From Botrytis cinerea B05.10 (lineage: Eukaryota > Ascomycota > Leotiomycetes > Helotiales > Sclerotiniaceae): a stretch of 64,000 nucleotides of DNA. The DNA is taken from positions 2,046,001 to 2,110,000 of the forward strand of contig NC_037310.1 of NCBI RefSeq assembly GCF_000143535.2, written 5' to 3'. Below, piece after piece: positions 23,186 to 36,049 of the stretch. The notes below the pieces were generated by a model that saw nothing but the letters and a program-made list of their open reading frames with translations, had not been told where the DNA came from and did not search any database. Position 1 is the first letter of the stretch. Every line of letters starts with the position of its first letter. A program made the position numbers and the translations under genes.

Positions 23186-26100
23186 TCATTTAGTAGGCTC
23201 TAAGGCCTGCCATCCCCCAATATCATCGTTATCGCCCAACAAGTCTACCGGTCTTTTCGGCAACTCTGGCTTTGCTCCCTCATCTTCCACCTTCCTTCCA
23301 GGTCTTCGAGGTTGTGGTGGTGGGGGTGGTTCCAAATTGCTTTTATCTATACCAGAAGTAGCTCTCCTAGTAGGCGGCGAGAAGTCTCTATATGCACCGG
23401 GAATAGGTGGCGGATCTTTCGATCTTGAAGCCAACGAAGAAGTTGAGAGGGTAGGTGAAACAGAAGTAGATGCTAAATGTACAGGCTTTCTTGGAGGAGG
23501 GGGTGCTTTCTTGTACGAGGAGCGTGTTGTTTCGGTCGATGCGCGGCGTGTAAGTTGAGGTGGGGGAAGGACTGGTTTTGCTGTTGCAGTCGGGGTCGGA
23601 GTCGAAAAGTTGCTCGCTACTAACTGTGGTGGAGGAAGTACTGCCTTTACAGGCAGGGCTGAAGTTGAGGAGTTACCTCTGATTTGATTTCCAAGTCTGC
23701 TTTGAGAACTAGGGAGAGAAGAAGCATCAAAGGGAGGTGGAAGCTTTCGTGTTACAGTGCCATTCCTTCCCAATGGTGCCGGTGGAAGAGACATTCTCTG
23801 TGAACTATTCCGTGAAGATATGCCAGGTCTTGAAACCTTGACCCAGTCTGGCTCATCGCTCACACTCCACGGGTTGCTCAGTCTTCTTGGATTTGGTACC
23901 ACGTCCTTTGAATTGCCCGGCGGTTGAACTTGACTCTTTGCAAGTTTCCCTCCGTCAAGCCACCATTTCCTCTCACTCGAGCTTGCAGGTGGTAAGCCAG
24001 GCTCCAGACTCTCGAATCCAATCAAGTCCTCATCGTCAGTTCCATCCAATTTTGAGCTAGCTGTTGCGCCGCCAATTTCCTCTCTCCTTCTATCGTAAAT
24101 GCTTCTACTGAGAGAGTCACGGATAGCATCGTCGATGACACTCACAGTGCACTGAAAGTTTGCATATACAGGTCTGTGGTCGGAGAAACGTAAGGGCGCG
24201 GTGTTGTAATTGATTTGACGTAGATTGCTACCTTTTCGTAGGATTCGATCGGTCCATGCCGGAATTCTGGCCTTTTCACTCGTATCGTATGTATCAGTAC
24301 CGATGTCAAATTTGTATGTTGGCATGAAAGTGATCCTGGACTCGGAATAGTATTGAAATGTTAGACCAGCTACCATTTGGAGGTTTAACTATGCGGCGGT
24401 CAACGGGCTTCCTAATTTTTTCTGAGCTGCGGAAGTTACCTGGTCATTCTCGTATAAAGTCTCCAAGTCGCCCATTTTTATCAGTTGCTTGACCTGAAAG
24501 CATGTTAGAACCAAAGTTGAGCTTGTAGAGAAGTTTGCTTACCCGCTCAGGTCCAAGTCCTATACGATAATTGAAGTCACCCATCCAAATAACCGTGTCT
24601 GTAATAGCATTAGTGAACAATTCTTACAATCATTTAGATAAACTTTCCATGATCATCTATGCCCCGGTTTCTTTGAAACCTCAATCCTTTGTGGATGGTA
24701 TGATAATCCTTATTACGGTCTGCATAATTACTAAACCCGGCAGCGAGATGTGCAGTCACAAAACAAATCTGAGTATTTGCATAATCCATACGGATTGAAA
24801 CAGCACCTTTGTTGCCAGCCATTCCAGACATCCCAGTCTTTTTAACGCTGCCTTCGACGTTCTTAATGTTTGGTAAAACTGAAGCTTTGACGAATACACA
24901 TAGGGCAGCTCCCACAAGCTGACCACTTCGCAGCAGCACGTAGTGATCTTGACCAGCTGCACGAGCATGCTTGTTCAGAGTCTTTCGCACGGCCCTTTCC
25001 CATGCTTGTTTTATTGTTGGATCACTGTTCATAATTTGCTGAGGACTCAATTCCACTATTTCTTGGAAGCCGACCACTACTATTTCAGGGTGCTGCTGTG
25101 ATTTTTCAAGCTCAGGGCATAACCATAAAGCCAAGTCTTCTTCTATACCAGATGTGCGTCCATTAAGATTGAAACTTCCAGCCCATCTAAAGCATCAAGT
25201 TAGCATACCATGTGACGGCTAAAAGGATAGTAGACTTACATGTTTATCACCTCAGAAGATTGGAACTCCGAGCTACGTTTGTTTAGCTCGGCCGTCACAT
25301 AGTCATTAATAGGATCGAACAAATGCACAGGCACTTGTCCCACAAGTCTGCCCAAGAGCACATCAATAGTGTTTTGTCGCCCCTTGTCCACAAAATTGTT
25401 CATATATAACCGGGTAGCACTCTTTCGTGCATCGGCAAATACACCAGAGAGAGTCTGCTTATTAAATCTAGTGTACGATGATTTGAGAGCTCCTGTACCT
25501 GCATATATTCGTGAAAGAGCATCGCCATTATCAGCCCACATTGTTGAGTGACGCATCCAAAACTCGGAAGTGCCTCTAGCCCCTCTATGCAGGAGAAAAG
25601 ACTCTACTGCCATTTGAGATATGATGGTTTGAATGAGATTTGTTCTGTCCAAGCAATCGAGGCAATTGGTTCTAAACACGCCTTCTTGTTGTAATACGAC
25701 AACTGTTCTTCGGCTTTGTTTCTCAGGAATATCTTCCGCGTCATCAATTTCTTCAGACAGATAATATGCAAAGCCATCTGCTGAATTTTCAATTATACTT
25801 CGAATCATACTAGCTGCCTGGTAACCTTGAGGTCCCTTCGTCTCGGCGTGAAAATCATATTCTGTGACCCTCAACAGTTGATGATCTTTGGCATTCTTCT
25901 CTTCTGTTTTGTTCAATGACGAATGACTAATTCCATATTGATAACAAGCAGTGATTTCAGCTTCAGCTGGTTTAGTTTCACTGAGCAGATTGACCACATG
26001 AACTGCGCCGTAGTTACGTTCCAGTTCCTCAAAGTGTTTGTCGAAAGCTGGCTGAGTACCCTGAGGAGATCTAGTTACAGTAACCTTTTGTTGGCCTGGA

Positions 26101-27200
26101 AGTAAACCGGGTGCCTGCTCGAAAAATATCGGGGCACTTCCTCTTATTTGAGCATATGAAAAGCATATGCCGGCTGGCTTTTCGTCTGCCTGTTCTGAAG
26201 AATATTGTACATTGGCAGAGGGACTCCAGTAAACTGTTTCTGATTCGACGAAGTTTGCCACATTTCCATCGTCGTCAATTCCTCGAGCATTAAACCTTGT
26301 GCCAGCTCGTTTACAAGACAATCGAGATATTAATGTAAGAGAAGATGGGAGGCCTGATCTTGAGGTTCGTAACGGATCGGACGCGGGAGGTATAGTATTC
26401 GTTTGGACATGACCGCGAATCGCAGATATAAGAATACCAGACTTGTCCAGGGCGTCTCTTTCATGTACCACGAGACGAGATCGGAATTTTTCCAAGGAAC
26501 CAATCATATATGAATTCCATAGGAAAGAGTCGTCGAAACTCTCAACATCGTTTGCTGTTGCATCTGTAGATCTGCAATGTATAAGAGTTTGACAACGTGG
26601 GTATATTAATTTTGCTTACCGGTCTTGCAATCGATTCGTAAGGTCGAAATTCGTGCTATAGTAGAAGGTTCCGTCTGCCAATAGCCTCTGCAGCTCAGCA
26701 CAAGGGTGCTCCACGATTGGATCGCGTCGACTCAAATTTTGGCCATATGCGTTTTCAGTGTTGTAGGTATAGGGATCCAAATCATCCATAAAAGTGTTGT
26801 CGTACTCGGCATTGTTCAAGCAATGGAATTCTACCCCTATTATCTTTTCAACGGTTTCGCTAGGCCTCACCTGGGCCACTACGCTCCTGGCTGTTATTAC
26901 GCAAAGGAATATATCATTGCTGACGGTGATTAACCCAAGTGTACCGTGGGCTGGCATAAGACTTAACGTGCGGTAATCGCTTAGATCAACTGAGGAGACA
27001 TCTGCGAACTCTACCATGCACTTGGGAGATGTAACTCCGTCGGCAGATGCACGCGGATGTACTGGATAAATGGGATTGAGCAATCCATTGCTTAGAGATT
27101 CATTCGTCGAAGGACTATGGCGGAAGATGAGAGTGTGTGTAGGCGTCACAAGAGCAATTGAGCGATGGGGATATTCGCGGAGAAGAACGCGAATAGACAT
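23186..27200 (-). CDS. Synaptojanin-like phosphoinositide phosphatase (Inp52/Inp53 type)
   Basis: Six exons (27200-26620, 26571-25240, 25186-24648, 24598-24543, 24493-24440, 24388-23186) give 1254 residues. The N-terminal half is a Sac1 domain with an intact catalytic Cx5RT motif (C497 to T504, 'CLDCLDRT'), so it should be active, unlike the dead Sac1 of yeast Inp51. Next comes an inositol 5-phosphatase domain starting '[11 protein letters not shown]', with 'WMGDFNYR' (822-829) and 'PAWTDRIL' (897-904). The tail is proline-rich, with several PPPP-type SH3 ligand patterns and a WxxLEPTK end. The family removes 5-, 4- and 3-phosphates from phosphoinositides during endocytosis and trans-Golgi traffic. 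The third intron lacks a GT donor: continuity of the conserved D818 needs a GA-AG intron at 24647-24599. If this intron is not spliced, the frame stops before the 5-phosphatase active site. Confidence 0.92.
24599..24647 (-). other. Putative non-canonical GA-AG intron in the phosphatase gene
   Basis: Read on the minus strand, the 49-nt intron begins GAAAGTTTATC, has a CTAAT branch-like site and ends TTACAG. It differs from a GTAAGT donor mainly at position +2 (A for T). Its removal joins CAT-G to AC-ACG, giving a continuous '[15 protein letters not shown]'. The GT inside the same stretch (AA|GTTTAT) and the GTAAGA further in both lead to a stop codon or an impossibly short intron. Confidence 0.6.
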
Positions 27201-30200
27201 AATTGAAAACTGATGAATGAAATTGGTTCAAGTACTAATACTGAGTAGCATTTTGATATCTGACGATATCATGAAATCATTGCCGTTTGGATGTACGATA
27301 CACCAAGAACGACTCTCTCGCAGATCTCAATGAAGCTTCGGCTTGTGCTCAGCAGCAACTGCCCATTAATTAAATGTCCAGGGTTGCTTCATCCACATCC
27401 AAGGAACGGTGTGCTTATGTAATGGGTTTTATATCAATGTCACGTGAGATGGAATTGAAAATTCCACTTGACCGTTTCGTTGTTTCTTCGACACATTTCG
27501 AACCGTCCTCCTTGCCAGAGCTGTTTGCCCAACAAGTTTTCATGCATAGATGGAGAAATGGTAGCCCACAAGAGGATAGAGCTGGCTGCTCTGGGAACGA
27601 TATTCAGGTTCAAGACTGTGGTGCTAGCAGTGCTATATCTTACAAACCCTAAAACTCGCCCTCGCCCTCGCTACTACTTACCTACATTCCCTGAACAATT
27701 GGAAAGTTGAGTTGCGTGGCTCGCGGAGATGTTATAGAATGTGTATCCACGTGCATGTGTAGTACTCAAAGCTGGGTTCTTCGCGATTTGTACGAGCTGT
27801 GATGTCCGAGAGTTTGGAATTCACCGAGTCTTGTGGTCGGGCTGAAGTTAATACCGATCCATTGACAATAAGCTCTTCAAGCCACCTGATGAGCCAAGCA
27901 AGTTAAACCTTTTGTTTTGCCAATAGCTACCCTACCTTTCCTGTACCGCGCCCTCGATGTCCACCTTCTCACTCTTTCACTATCAATATCAATATCAACA
28001 TCAACTAAAGCAAAGTGTTCCTAAGGCAGATAAATTAGCCCTACTGTAATGCCGTCGCCCACTCTTTTAAACGGAGCTGCAAGATCGTCAATTCCCTTCG
28101 GAGATCGTTGTGGGCTTGTGCTTTGAAACAATTCGTGGGGGGTGCATGTTGGGGAAATTGAAATAAACGTCCCTGCTTGCCCAATCCAAACGGTGGCTGA
28201 AGTTGTATATGTACGAGCAAGGATTCAACTCTCCATGTCAGTGGTATCGAGGCTCGGAAAGAAAGTAACATTGATTCCACAACACGAGTATGTTGAGACG
28301 GAAAGGGATAAACTTCACGTATTGTAACATATAGTACAGCATGGTCGGTATCCTCGTCGTAGGTCAGAGATTTGATTTGAGTTTGATATCCGTAAGCCTA
28401 TTGACAAGTCCCAGCCACGACTTCCTCGGAAACCCTCATGCCGAGCTTTTCGTTGGGTATCCAAATAGTGCTAAATTAACAAACCAATACTTCGATACTG
28501 TTATGATGGAAGAGGTCTGATTTTTGAGATGTGGACATACATTACTACCGGTATAACAATCGAATTCTTGATCTCTAATTATAAGAAATATGCATAGTGG
28601 AAGAGGCGTTTTGACGTCTAGCGTTATCGCTACAGTGCTGACACTTGCTGACGACGTAGGAATGCTGTCTGTGAAGATTGATGCAATATTATCTATGATG
28701 GTACTAGGCATTTTCTGCACGTCTCTTTAATGGGAATTGATGAAAAATGTCTAAAATGGAAACCGGAGAACCTAATGAATGAGCCAAGATAACAAAGAAA
28801 AAATTATGAAAATATATGAGCGACACCCTCATTGACGTAATACATCGTGAATAACATCTACTTAGATAGATTGAGGAATATAGTGAAGCTCATGATGTAG
28901 TTGACAGAATAGTAACTTCTTGAAGGTTCGTAAAAGTGGCAAGAAGATTATGAATTTCTTTAGGAGCCTACCTACTCCGTTCGGCTGCACCCCTTCATTT
29001 TGTCATGCTCTCGTATTTTACTTTTGAAACCCTTTCGTTATAAAATCAGAATACTTTGGCCCTTAGCAACGATTGTATTTCTTTTTTTTTTCCAATAATA
29101 AATGTGACCTCATACACATTTGTGTACCAATAGTCAATCCATTCGATTTCTTTGGAAAATCAGTGTCTCCTTAATTCGGAGAATTCTGTACGTGAAGCCT
29201 TAAATCTAGAACAGGAGAAAGATACCAAAATATGGTGGAGAATCACTGGAGAATTTATTTGCTGGGTGCACCGATGATGGTGTATGTGACCTAGCAAATC
29301 ATAACTCTATGGGTTAAGGGCTAATTCCAAAAAAGATCGTTCTAGATGTCTTACCATGATGCACTGGGTAAGGGATTAACATGATGCAAACAAACTACTC
29401 GCGGCACTTTGGTAAAATAATTGGCCAATCAAAACAGGATTTCCAATCCTCCAACTTCTCATTTGGAGCTGAAAATCATTAGTTGCGATGGTCCGTTGTT
29501 GATCTTATAATAATCCGCGGTTAAAGATTGCAAAGTCTTTCGTTTCACACTGAATCCAACATCGTGTATTCCGTACTGAAGAAACAGTTGTGTGAATAGA
29601 CATTGAAAAATGAGAGTATAATAAGGCGACGAACCAGTATACCTTCGTGCATGAGTAGGGAACGATGACACTTCTTGACAAGAACCCAAGAGTGAGACGC
29701 AGCGAGTTGATCAGGGTCGGAAATCGGATATTGATAGTCCGTACGTGTCGTACAGAGCAGCCTATTGGGAAAAAAGGAAGCTTTATATTTTTATCTTAAA
29801 GCTAATCGCGGAGAACAAAAGTTGATCTCATACTACCGATCCCGATAATCTAGATATTGTTCAATGTACCTGAGCTACGGCCGTTGACATCGGAACTACT
29901 GCTTTCGATATGGATTCTCACACTAATACTTACTTAATACTTACTTTACTGCTATACCTACCCTCCAGTGGGCGGAGTGTACGGATATCGGCACCGTTAG
30001 TATTTTGGGAATATCAAACACTCAAGAATCAAGAATCAAAACACTATGGAGAATATTTCGATTATGAACATTAATTAGTCATCATAGTTCTTACGCAAGG
30101 AGCAAAGAAAGATCTTCGCCAGGCTTGCTTATCCAGTGACTACCCGCTCCACGCCGCTCCACAAAATTTCGAATTAGACCTGGCTAGATCTTTCCCAAAG

Positions 30201-31104
30201 GATCTCTAGACCAAGAAGCGTATCTCGATTCTCCACGCACAGCTCCCAGAACTTCACCTTAATCACTTGCTACCCGCACTACCCTGAGTTTTCACTATCC
30301 TCACGACCTAATACTTACTATTTACACTATTCATACTGTTTCTCGGCTCACTCTCTACTCTTACTACTTTCACTCTAGATTTCACTACTCTGAAGTCTGA
30401 GCCTTGTAAATTTATTCCTATTTTCTTTTCATTTCTAATTATTGTTGATTTCCAGAGTGTATCATTCGAATTTATACAGTGTTTATTCTTACACATCACG
30501 GAAAGAGTGTCGTATGTCTGCCCTCAACCTAACTCAAAATCCCCGCCAAAGGTTATTTTGATGTCGAAGTTCTAAGGTTATGCTCTGGAAATCAATTCAA
30601 TGCTCTTTGATCAACAGTGTCCACTACGACAGGCCCCAGTGCGGTAACTGCCAGTAACCCGACCTAGACTCATCCAGTCCATTTACAAGTTTCAATGTTT
30701 GTTAAACTTTTTGCATCCAGACTCTCCAGCCCTCTAGACCCTCTATTTGCTCGCTCGTCCCAATTACAAGCTCCCCCCCTCATCCATCAGAATTCTAGTT
30801 AGAACATTTCTAACCTTCTGTCATCGAGCAGGAGTCTAGAATCAGTTCGCGCATAATTCCATACTTCTGATTACCGGGGCTTCCATACCGTCAATTAACT
30901 TGTCACTTGCTCATCCATTATTTTCTCGACGATCAATAGAGAAAGCCCCACTGTTGGATGAGGTGCCAATCTCATACGAGTACTTTGGCAACTTTGTGCA
31001 CTTTCGAAAACATACCTCTTACCAAGTACATTGTGTATTGTCGACAACGACCTCTCGGTTCGACCATTTGGCTAAGGCAGGCAACTTGCGAGTGTCCTGA
31101 CTAA
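27201..31104. other. Long intergenic region, 3.9 kb
   Basis: Divergent upstream region of the phosphatase and histidine kinase genes. Only short open frames without recognisable protein character are present. Near 27970-28005 there is a TCAATA/TCAACA-type repeat. A long leader for the histidine kinase is possible. No RNA gene is recognised. Confidence 0.5.
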
Positions 31105-33862
31105 ATGCTTGATGCACTCATACCCACACCCAAACAACATAGTGGAATGCCAGAACTACGATTTCATCGTCAGGGTTCTGAGGGAAAGCCATACGCTTCG
31201 AGAATATACAGACCTCAACGTCAAAGGGTTAGACGATTCCCTACCAGGCCCCCGGTAAGAGATCGGTTCCTTAAGAGGACGGGGGAGGAAATGACGGGTG
31301 TAATGGAATCGAGGACACAAGCACCACACGATCTTATTGACAGACAAACATTATGCTTGCCGAACTTCTCAGAGGATTCCATACTGCATACTGGAGATGA
31401 AGGCTTTACAGATATATTGAGTCGATACTTCCCTGCGGCGGAGAGTAACGCTTCGGAACGCCTGGTGAAATTGAAGTCTCAGCTTCGTAAGGCTGACACG
31501 TATGACTTCTGGAGCGTGCTGATGCAGGAAATGTGCGATATAACAGGAGCTCAATGCGGATTGGTTGCTAAACGAATGTTGGTGGATGATCAGGATACCG
31601 CTGTCGAACTCCCGGAACTTGGAGAAGAAGGATCATGTTTAATGGTTGTTGCTTTCTATACCAAAAATGGGGATGAGGAACCTAGACTTGAAAGAGATTA
31701 TAAGTATACAGCCTTTGGTACACCTTGCGCTTATATGAAGTACGATAAAGTGGTCATTGTACCCGAGAGAATGAAGGAGGTAACACCCAACAATCCAAAC
31801 ATCATGCCATGGGGCCAATCGGAGGCCTTCATTGGTGTGCCATTATCTATGGAAGACAAATCTTTTGCACACTTTGCATTGATATGGTCGGAGGAAGGTG
31901 CAAAAAGAAGGAAGCTCAGTTGGAGTTTCATAGAAATGTTCATGCATTCTCTTGAAGACTTGATTCTCCAACGTATAGTAGAGGGCCGAGGCTTTGCTAA
32001 AGATGGTAACCTTCCGGAGTGCGCTGCAGAAAAGATCATACCTCTTTCTGCCATCACCGCTTCGCAGTCGCTAAAACCGTATGCTCGAAGCCTGTCGCAC
32101 GAGTTAAGGACGCCCATGCAAGGAGTTGTTGGAATGCTTGATATTATGTACTCAACCGTGCTTGATGCTATCTCAAATCAACAGAATGAGCGGGCTCGAT
32201 CTGTTTTTGCTGATCTCAAGGCCAATATTGAGATTGTGCAAGGTAAATGAACCCCATCTTTATGGTTACTTTATCTGATACTCATCTTACACAGAAAGCT
32301 CTAGAAGGGCGATAGAAGCAGCCGATAATGTTGTCCACGCATACGATCTTAATATGCAAATGCCTGATGTTCCCTTAACGCCTGAAGATGATGGAACGAA
32401 ATCTTTTATAACAATGCAAAATTATTCTCCGCCTACCGATGGACAATTACGAGAAGCATTCTCATCTCCAAATTTAAAGAAGAGAAACCGATCCGAAGAT
32501 CTCGAGCTCAATTTAGGATCTCCTCCAAAGCGTATGTTCACTTTGCCAGAGGGTGAAATTTCACAGCAATTACTCGATGTCGATTCCGCCATAGTGTCCA
32601 CGGCATGCTCCAGCCCCGAGATGCCCATTCGATCCACAACCACCATGACTTCAGAGATAGAGATGAAGTCAAACGAGTTTCCTTTCGATTCAAACCCTAG
32701 CCCACTTACATCTCCGGCTTCCATGACTCCGGGCCATCGACGCGTTATTACCCGTGAGTTCATGCGAAACCTCATTAGTGATTCCCTCAAGACCGATTGT
32801 CCAACTAGCGAGCACCATACCACGACGGAATTTGGCGAGTTGATTGAACTGAAAACACAAGGGTCAAGAGGCGAAGTGCAAGAATGCTCGATCGAATTAG
32901 TGATCCAGCCCGATGTTCCCGAGGCTATTCTTACCGAAGAGCAGCATTTGCAGTTCTCAATCTCAAAAATCATCGACAATGCAATCAAGTTTACTGATGG
33001 AGGTAGTATCACAATAACGGTCAAACTCAACAACACTGGGCATATGATCGAGATATGGGTGGTTGATACAGGATGCGGTATTACCGAGGAATCACGATCT
33101 CGTTTATTTCAACCTCATTTCCAACAAAACGCGTCAATCAGTCGTGCAAAAGATGGTCTAGGACTTAGCCTGTTCAACGCGAAAGCTCATGTGAGGAAGA
33201 ACCTTGGTGGCGATGTTACACTAGAAAGATCTGCAACAGAAGGCCCGTTGAAAGGATCGGAATTCCTGATACGTCTCCCAATTTCAGCACTGGATATGAA
33301 AAGGGCTGTGACTCCACTTGTGGGCTCATCACCTAGTCATCCTCGAATTACTCGGGATGCTGTTATATCTCCTTACGCAACAGCTTCAGCGAAGACTGCA
33401 CGTCGACGAGCAATTCCCAACGCCAATCTTGCCAAAGACTATCCTCTAAACTTCCTCGTTGCAGAAGACAACGTAATCAATCGAAAATTCGCCATCACAG
33501 CTCTCAGCAGACTCGGCTATAGTGCAGATAACATTACACTTGCATTTGATGGAGCGGATGCCGTTCGTTCTTACCAAGCCTCGTTGTCAAAACCATCTGG
33601 TCGATATGATATCATATTAATGGATATATGGATGCCGAACATGGATGGCTACGAAGCTACAAAAGAAATCACCAAACTGGCGGAAGCTCATGGAGAGACT
33701 GCGACTATTGTCGCGGTTACAGCCGATATCACAGACGATTGTTCAATGAGGGCAAAGGAAGCGGGCATGCAAAGTTTCTTAGCGAAGCCATACAGAGTTA
33801 TTGATATTGAAAGACTCATCATCGGCAATTTTCAGCAAGGGTTCTGCTGTTCAGAATCATAG
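31105..33862 (+). CDS. Hybrid histidine kinase
   Basis: Two exons (31105-32242, 32295-33862) give 901 residues. The N-terminal third looks like a GAF-type sensor ('FWSVLMQEMCDITGAQCGLV', 'FIGVPLSMEDKSFAHFALIW'). The H-box is 'SHELRTPMQGV' with phosphoacceptor H332. The catalytic domain has the N-box 'KIIDNAIKF' (N608), G1 'DTGCGI' (D637) and G2 'DGLGLSLF'. The C-terminal receiver has acidic 'AEDN', phosphoacceptor D823 in 'LMDIWMPNMDG', 'AVTAD' and K877 in 'LAKPY'. All key residues are present, so it should autophosphorylate and relay through an Hpt protein. No membrane span is seen, so it is probably cytosolic. About 275 residues separate the H-box and N-box, roughly twice the usual; the extra is a Ser/Pro-rich, disordered insert. 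Signal unknown. Confidence 0.9.
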
Positions 33863-34651
33863 GCGTTTATTTTTTTTTTCACTTCTTTTATGTATTTGCA
33901 TTGCGGTTTTAGGATTCGGACGACTCAGCGGGGCACGGGTTTATGGCGTATAGTAAATATCAAAATATTAGGGTTATTGGGACGAAAATTGGCAGGGCCT
34001 AGGAGCATTCACAGGGGGGCATCATGGCGTTTTCAGATGTCTAAATGGACCTCGAAGGAGTTATTATTATGATCAGGATAGGAGTTCAGATTGGTTATGA
34101 GATAAGGTCATCTATTACAGATATAGGGCACAGGTCCATGCAAGGCTTATGTATGAATTAATGGATGGGAAAATATCTGGGAGAATATGGGCATGACAAT
34201 GGTGCTATTAATTACAGAGGATTGGTCGAATTAGAGCTACTGTTACTCCTGGGCGAGTATTCGCTCCTCATACATCGAGTATATTATCATCTATCTACCT
34301 ATCTATGTATTCAAACTAGTCAATCAAAATACACAAAATTTTGGATAATAATATATCAAAAATTAGTGAAAATATTAAGATAATGAATGATAGTGTGAGA
34401 ACGAAACCATTGAATTAAGTAAGAGGTAAGGGGTATAAATGCTAGCTCTTGAAATCCGGGGAAATCCAACATTCGCTAGAACTACGCTAATTTGGAACAA
34501 TGACGCTACAATCATCAAAAAACACCACGAGACCAACTCTGCAACATTCAGACTTTCAACATCACCGCCTTTCCATTTTATTCTCACATTTAGTATATCT
34601 TTCCTACAAACAATTCATCGAATCCGAACATGTAATATACCGCAACACAAG
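33863..34651. other. Intergenic region
   Basis: 3' flank of the histidine kinase gene and promoter of the lipase gene, both on the plus strand. AT-rich; no gene or repeat of note. Confidence 0.6.
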
Positions 34652-36049
34652 ATGCGCTTTCTCAGCATCAGTACCATAATAACCATTGCTTTGCGGCAAT
34701 TTGCCTTCTCTGCCTTCGCACATCCAACAGCCAGTCCTTCGCAATACTCTCCAACGCACGATCAGTCGGTGATATCGCTGCCCCTCTTCCATTCCCTAGA
34801 AGAACTGGCCCGCTTAGTCGACATATCTTACTGCGTTGGCACGAGCGGTATTTCAAAGCCTTTCAAATGTGCCAGTCGCTGTGATGAATTTCCGGGGTAC
34901 GAGTTGGTAGATACATTCAATACCGGTGTGGCGAAAAGCGATAGTTCTGGATATATTGTGTTAGATCACGGACTGCAGGATGTGAGGGATGGGAGGAAGG
35001 GCAGGATAATTGTAGCCTTTAGAGGTACTTATTCAATTGCGAACACAATTGCAGATTTGAGTACGGTGCCGCAAGAATACATACCTTATCCTGAGGACCC
35101 CGATGAGCCTGCAACCCTGGATACATCTACTGAGACCTCCAAAATATATGCTGTACAACGGTTCCTCGACCACATTCCTCGACCTTGGTCTTTCCAGTGG
35201 AAACACACATTGAAATCGACGACATCAGATCAAAAGTTGGGAGGAACAATTAGAAAGTGTACGAATTGCACAGTTCATACAGGCTTCTATACTTCATGGA
35301 TCAATACTCGCCAATACATCCTACCTCATCTCAACGTGCTGAGACAAAAATATCCAGAATATCAACTGCATTTGGTGGGGCATTCACTTGGTGGGGCTGT
35401 TGCCGCTCTTGCTGCACTGGAACTTGAAGGGAATGGGTGGAGAACAATAATTACGACTTTTGGAGAGCCGATGATTGGTAACCACGGGCTGATGGAATTC
35501 ATTGATACAGTATTTGGACTGGATAGAAGAGACCATAACGGCATGGACAGGAGGTACAGAAGAGTGACGCATGTAGGAGATCCGATCCCCCTCCTCCCTT
35601 TGAAGGAATGGGGATATAGAAGCCATGCTGGCGAAATATACATTGAGAAGGGGGACTTGCAGCCTGAAGCTCAGGACATTCATATTTGTTACGGTGACGA
35701 GGATAATGACTGTATTACGGGGAGTGATGGGGGTGGCTTGTGGTTTCAAGGGAAAGACATATCCTCCACAATCCCCGTGGACTTTCTGGACGAAATACGA
35801 AATGTAAAATGGACTACAGGAGAGGCTGATGCCAAAGCAGGAGCAGATGGAGAAATGGAGAGGATCCAAAAGCGATGGCCGAAGCTTCCCATTCCAACAA
35901 GATATAAACTCTGGCAGCTATTCTTCGCACATAGAGATTACTTTTGGAGATTGGGAGTCTGTTTGCCAGGGGGAGATCCGTTAGATTGGAGAAGACCACA
36001 TTATAATCTCACGGAAACGGGGGATGATACGGGAAGAGAGGAGCTATGA
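34652..36049 (+). CDS. Secreted class 3 lipase
   Basis: A single exon of 465 residues. The start chosen is the ATG at 34652, because it gives a signal peptide (hydrophobic 'ISTIITIALRQFAFSAFA', then HPTA). The open frame continues upstream but without a leader. The alpha/beta-hydrolase lipase_3 core shows 'IIVAFRGTYS' (oxyanion strand), 'HTGFYTSW' and the nucleophile elbow 'GHSLGGA' with S245. D310 in 'HVGDPIPLLP' and H325 in 'YRSHAGEIY' complete the triad. It has several Cys and a few N-glycosylation sequons. Relatives hydrolyse triacylglycerols or other esters outside the cell. It is longer than minimal fungal lipases (about 300 residues), with an extra C-terminal extension of roughly 100 residues. 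Substrate not predictable. Confidence 0.9.
   Translation: MRFLSISTIITIALRQFAFSAFAHPTASPSQYSPTHDQSVISLPLFHSLEELARLVDISYCVGTSGISKPFKCASRCDEFPGYELVDTFNTGVAKSDSSGYIVLDHGLQDVRDGRKGRIIVAFRGTYSIANTIADLSTVPQEYIPYPEDPDEPATLDTSTETSKIYAVQRFLDHIPRPWSFQWKHTLKSTTSDQKLGGTIRKCTNCTVHTGFYTSWINTRQYILPHLNVLRQKYPEYQLHLVGHSLGGAVAALAALELEGNGWRTIITTFGEPMIGNHGLMEFIDTVFGLDRRDHNGMDRRYRRVTHVGDPIPLLPLKEWGYRSHAGEIYIEKGDLQPEAQDIHICYGDEDNDCITGSDGGGLWFQGKDISSTIPVDFLDEIRNVKWTTGEADAKAGADGEMERIQKRWPKLPIPTRYKLWQLFFAHRDYFWRLGVCLPGGDPLDWRRPHYNLTETGDDTGREEL

Noticed and set aside
28436..28720. Minus-strand frame with a possible GTATGT...TTTAG intron
   Set aside because: A spliced version can be drawn, but the resulting protein has no signal peptide, domain or conserved-looking segment.
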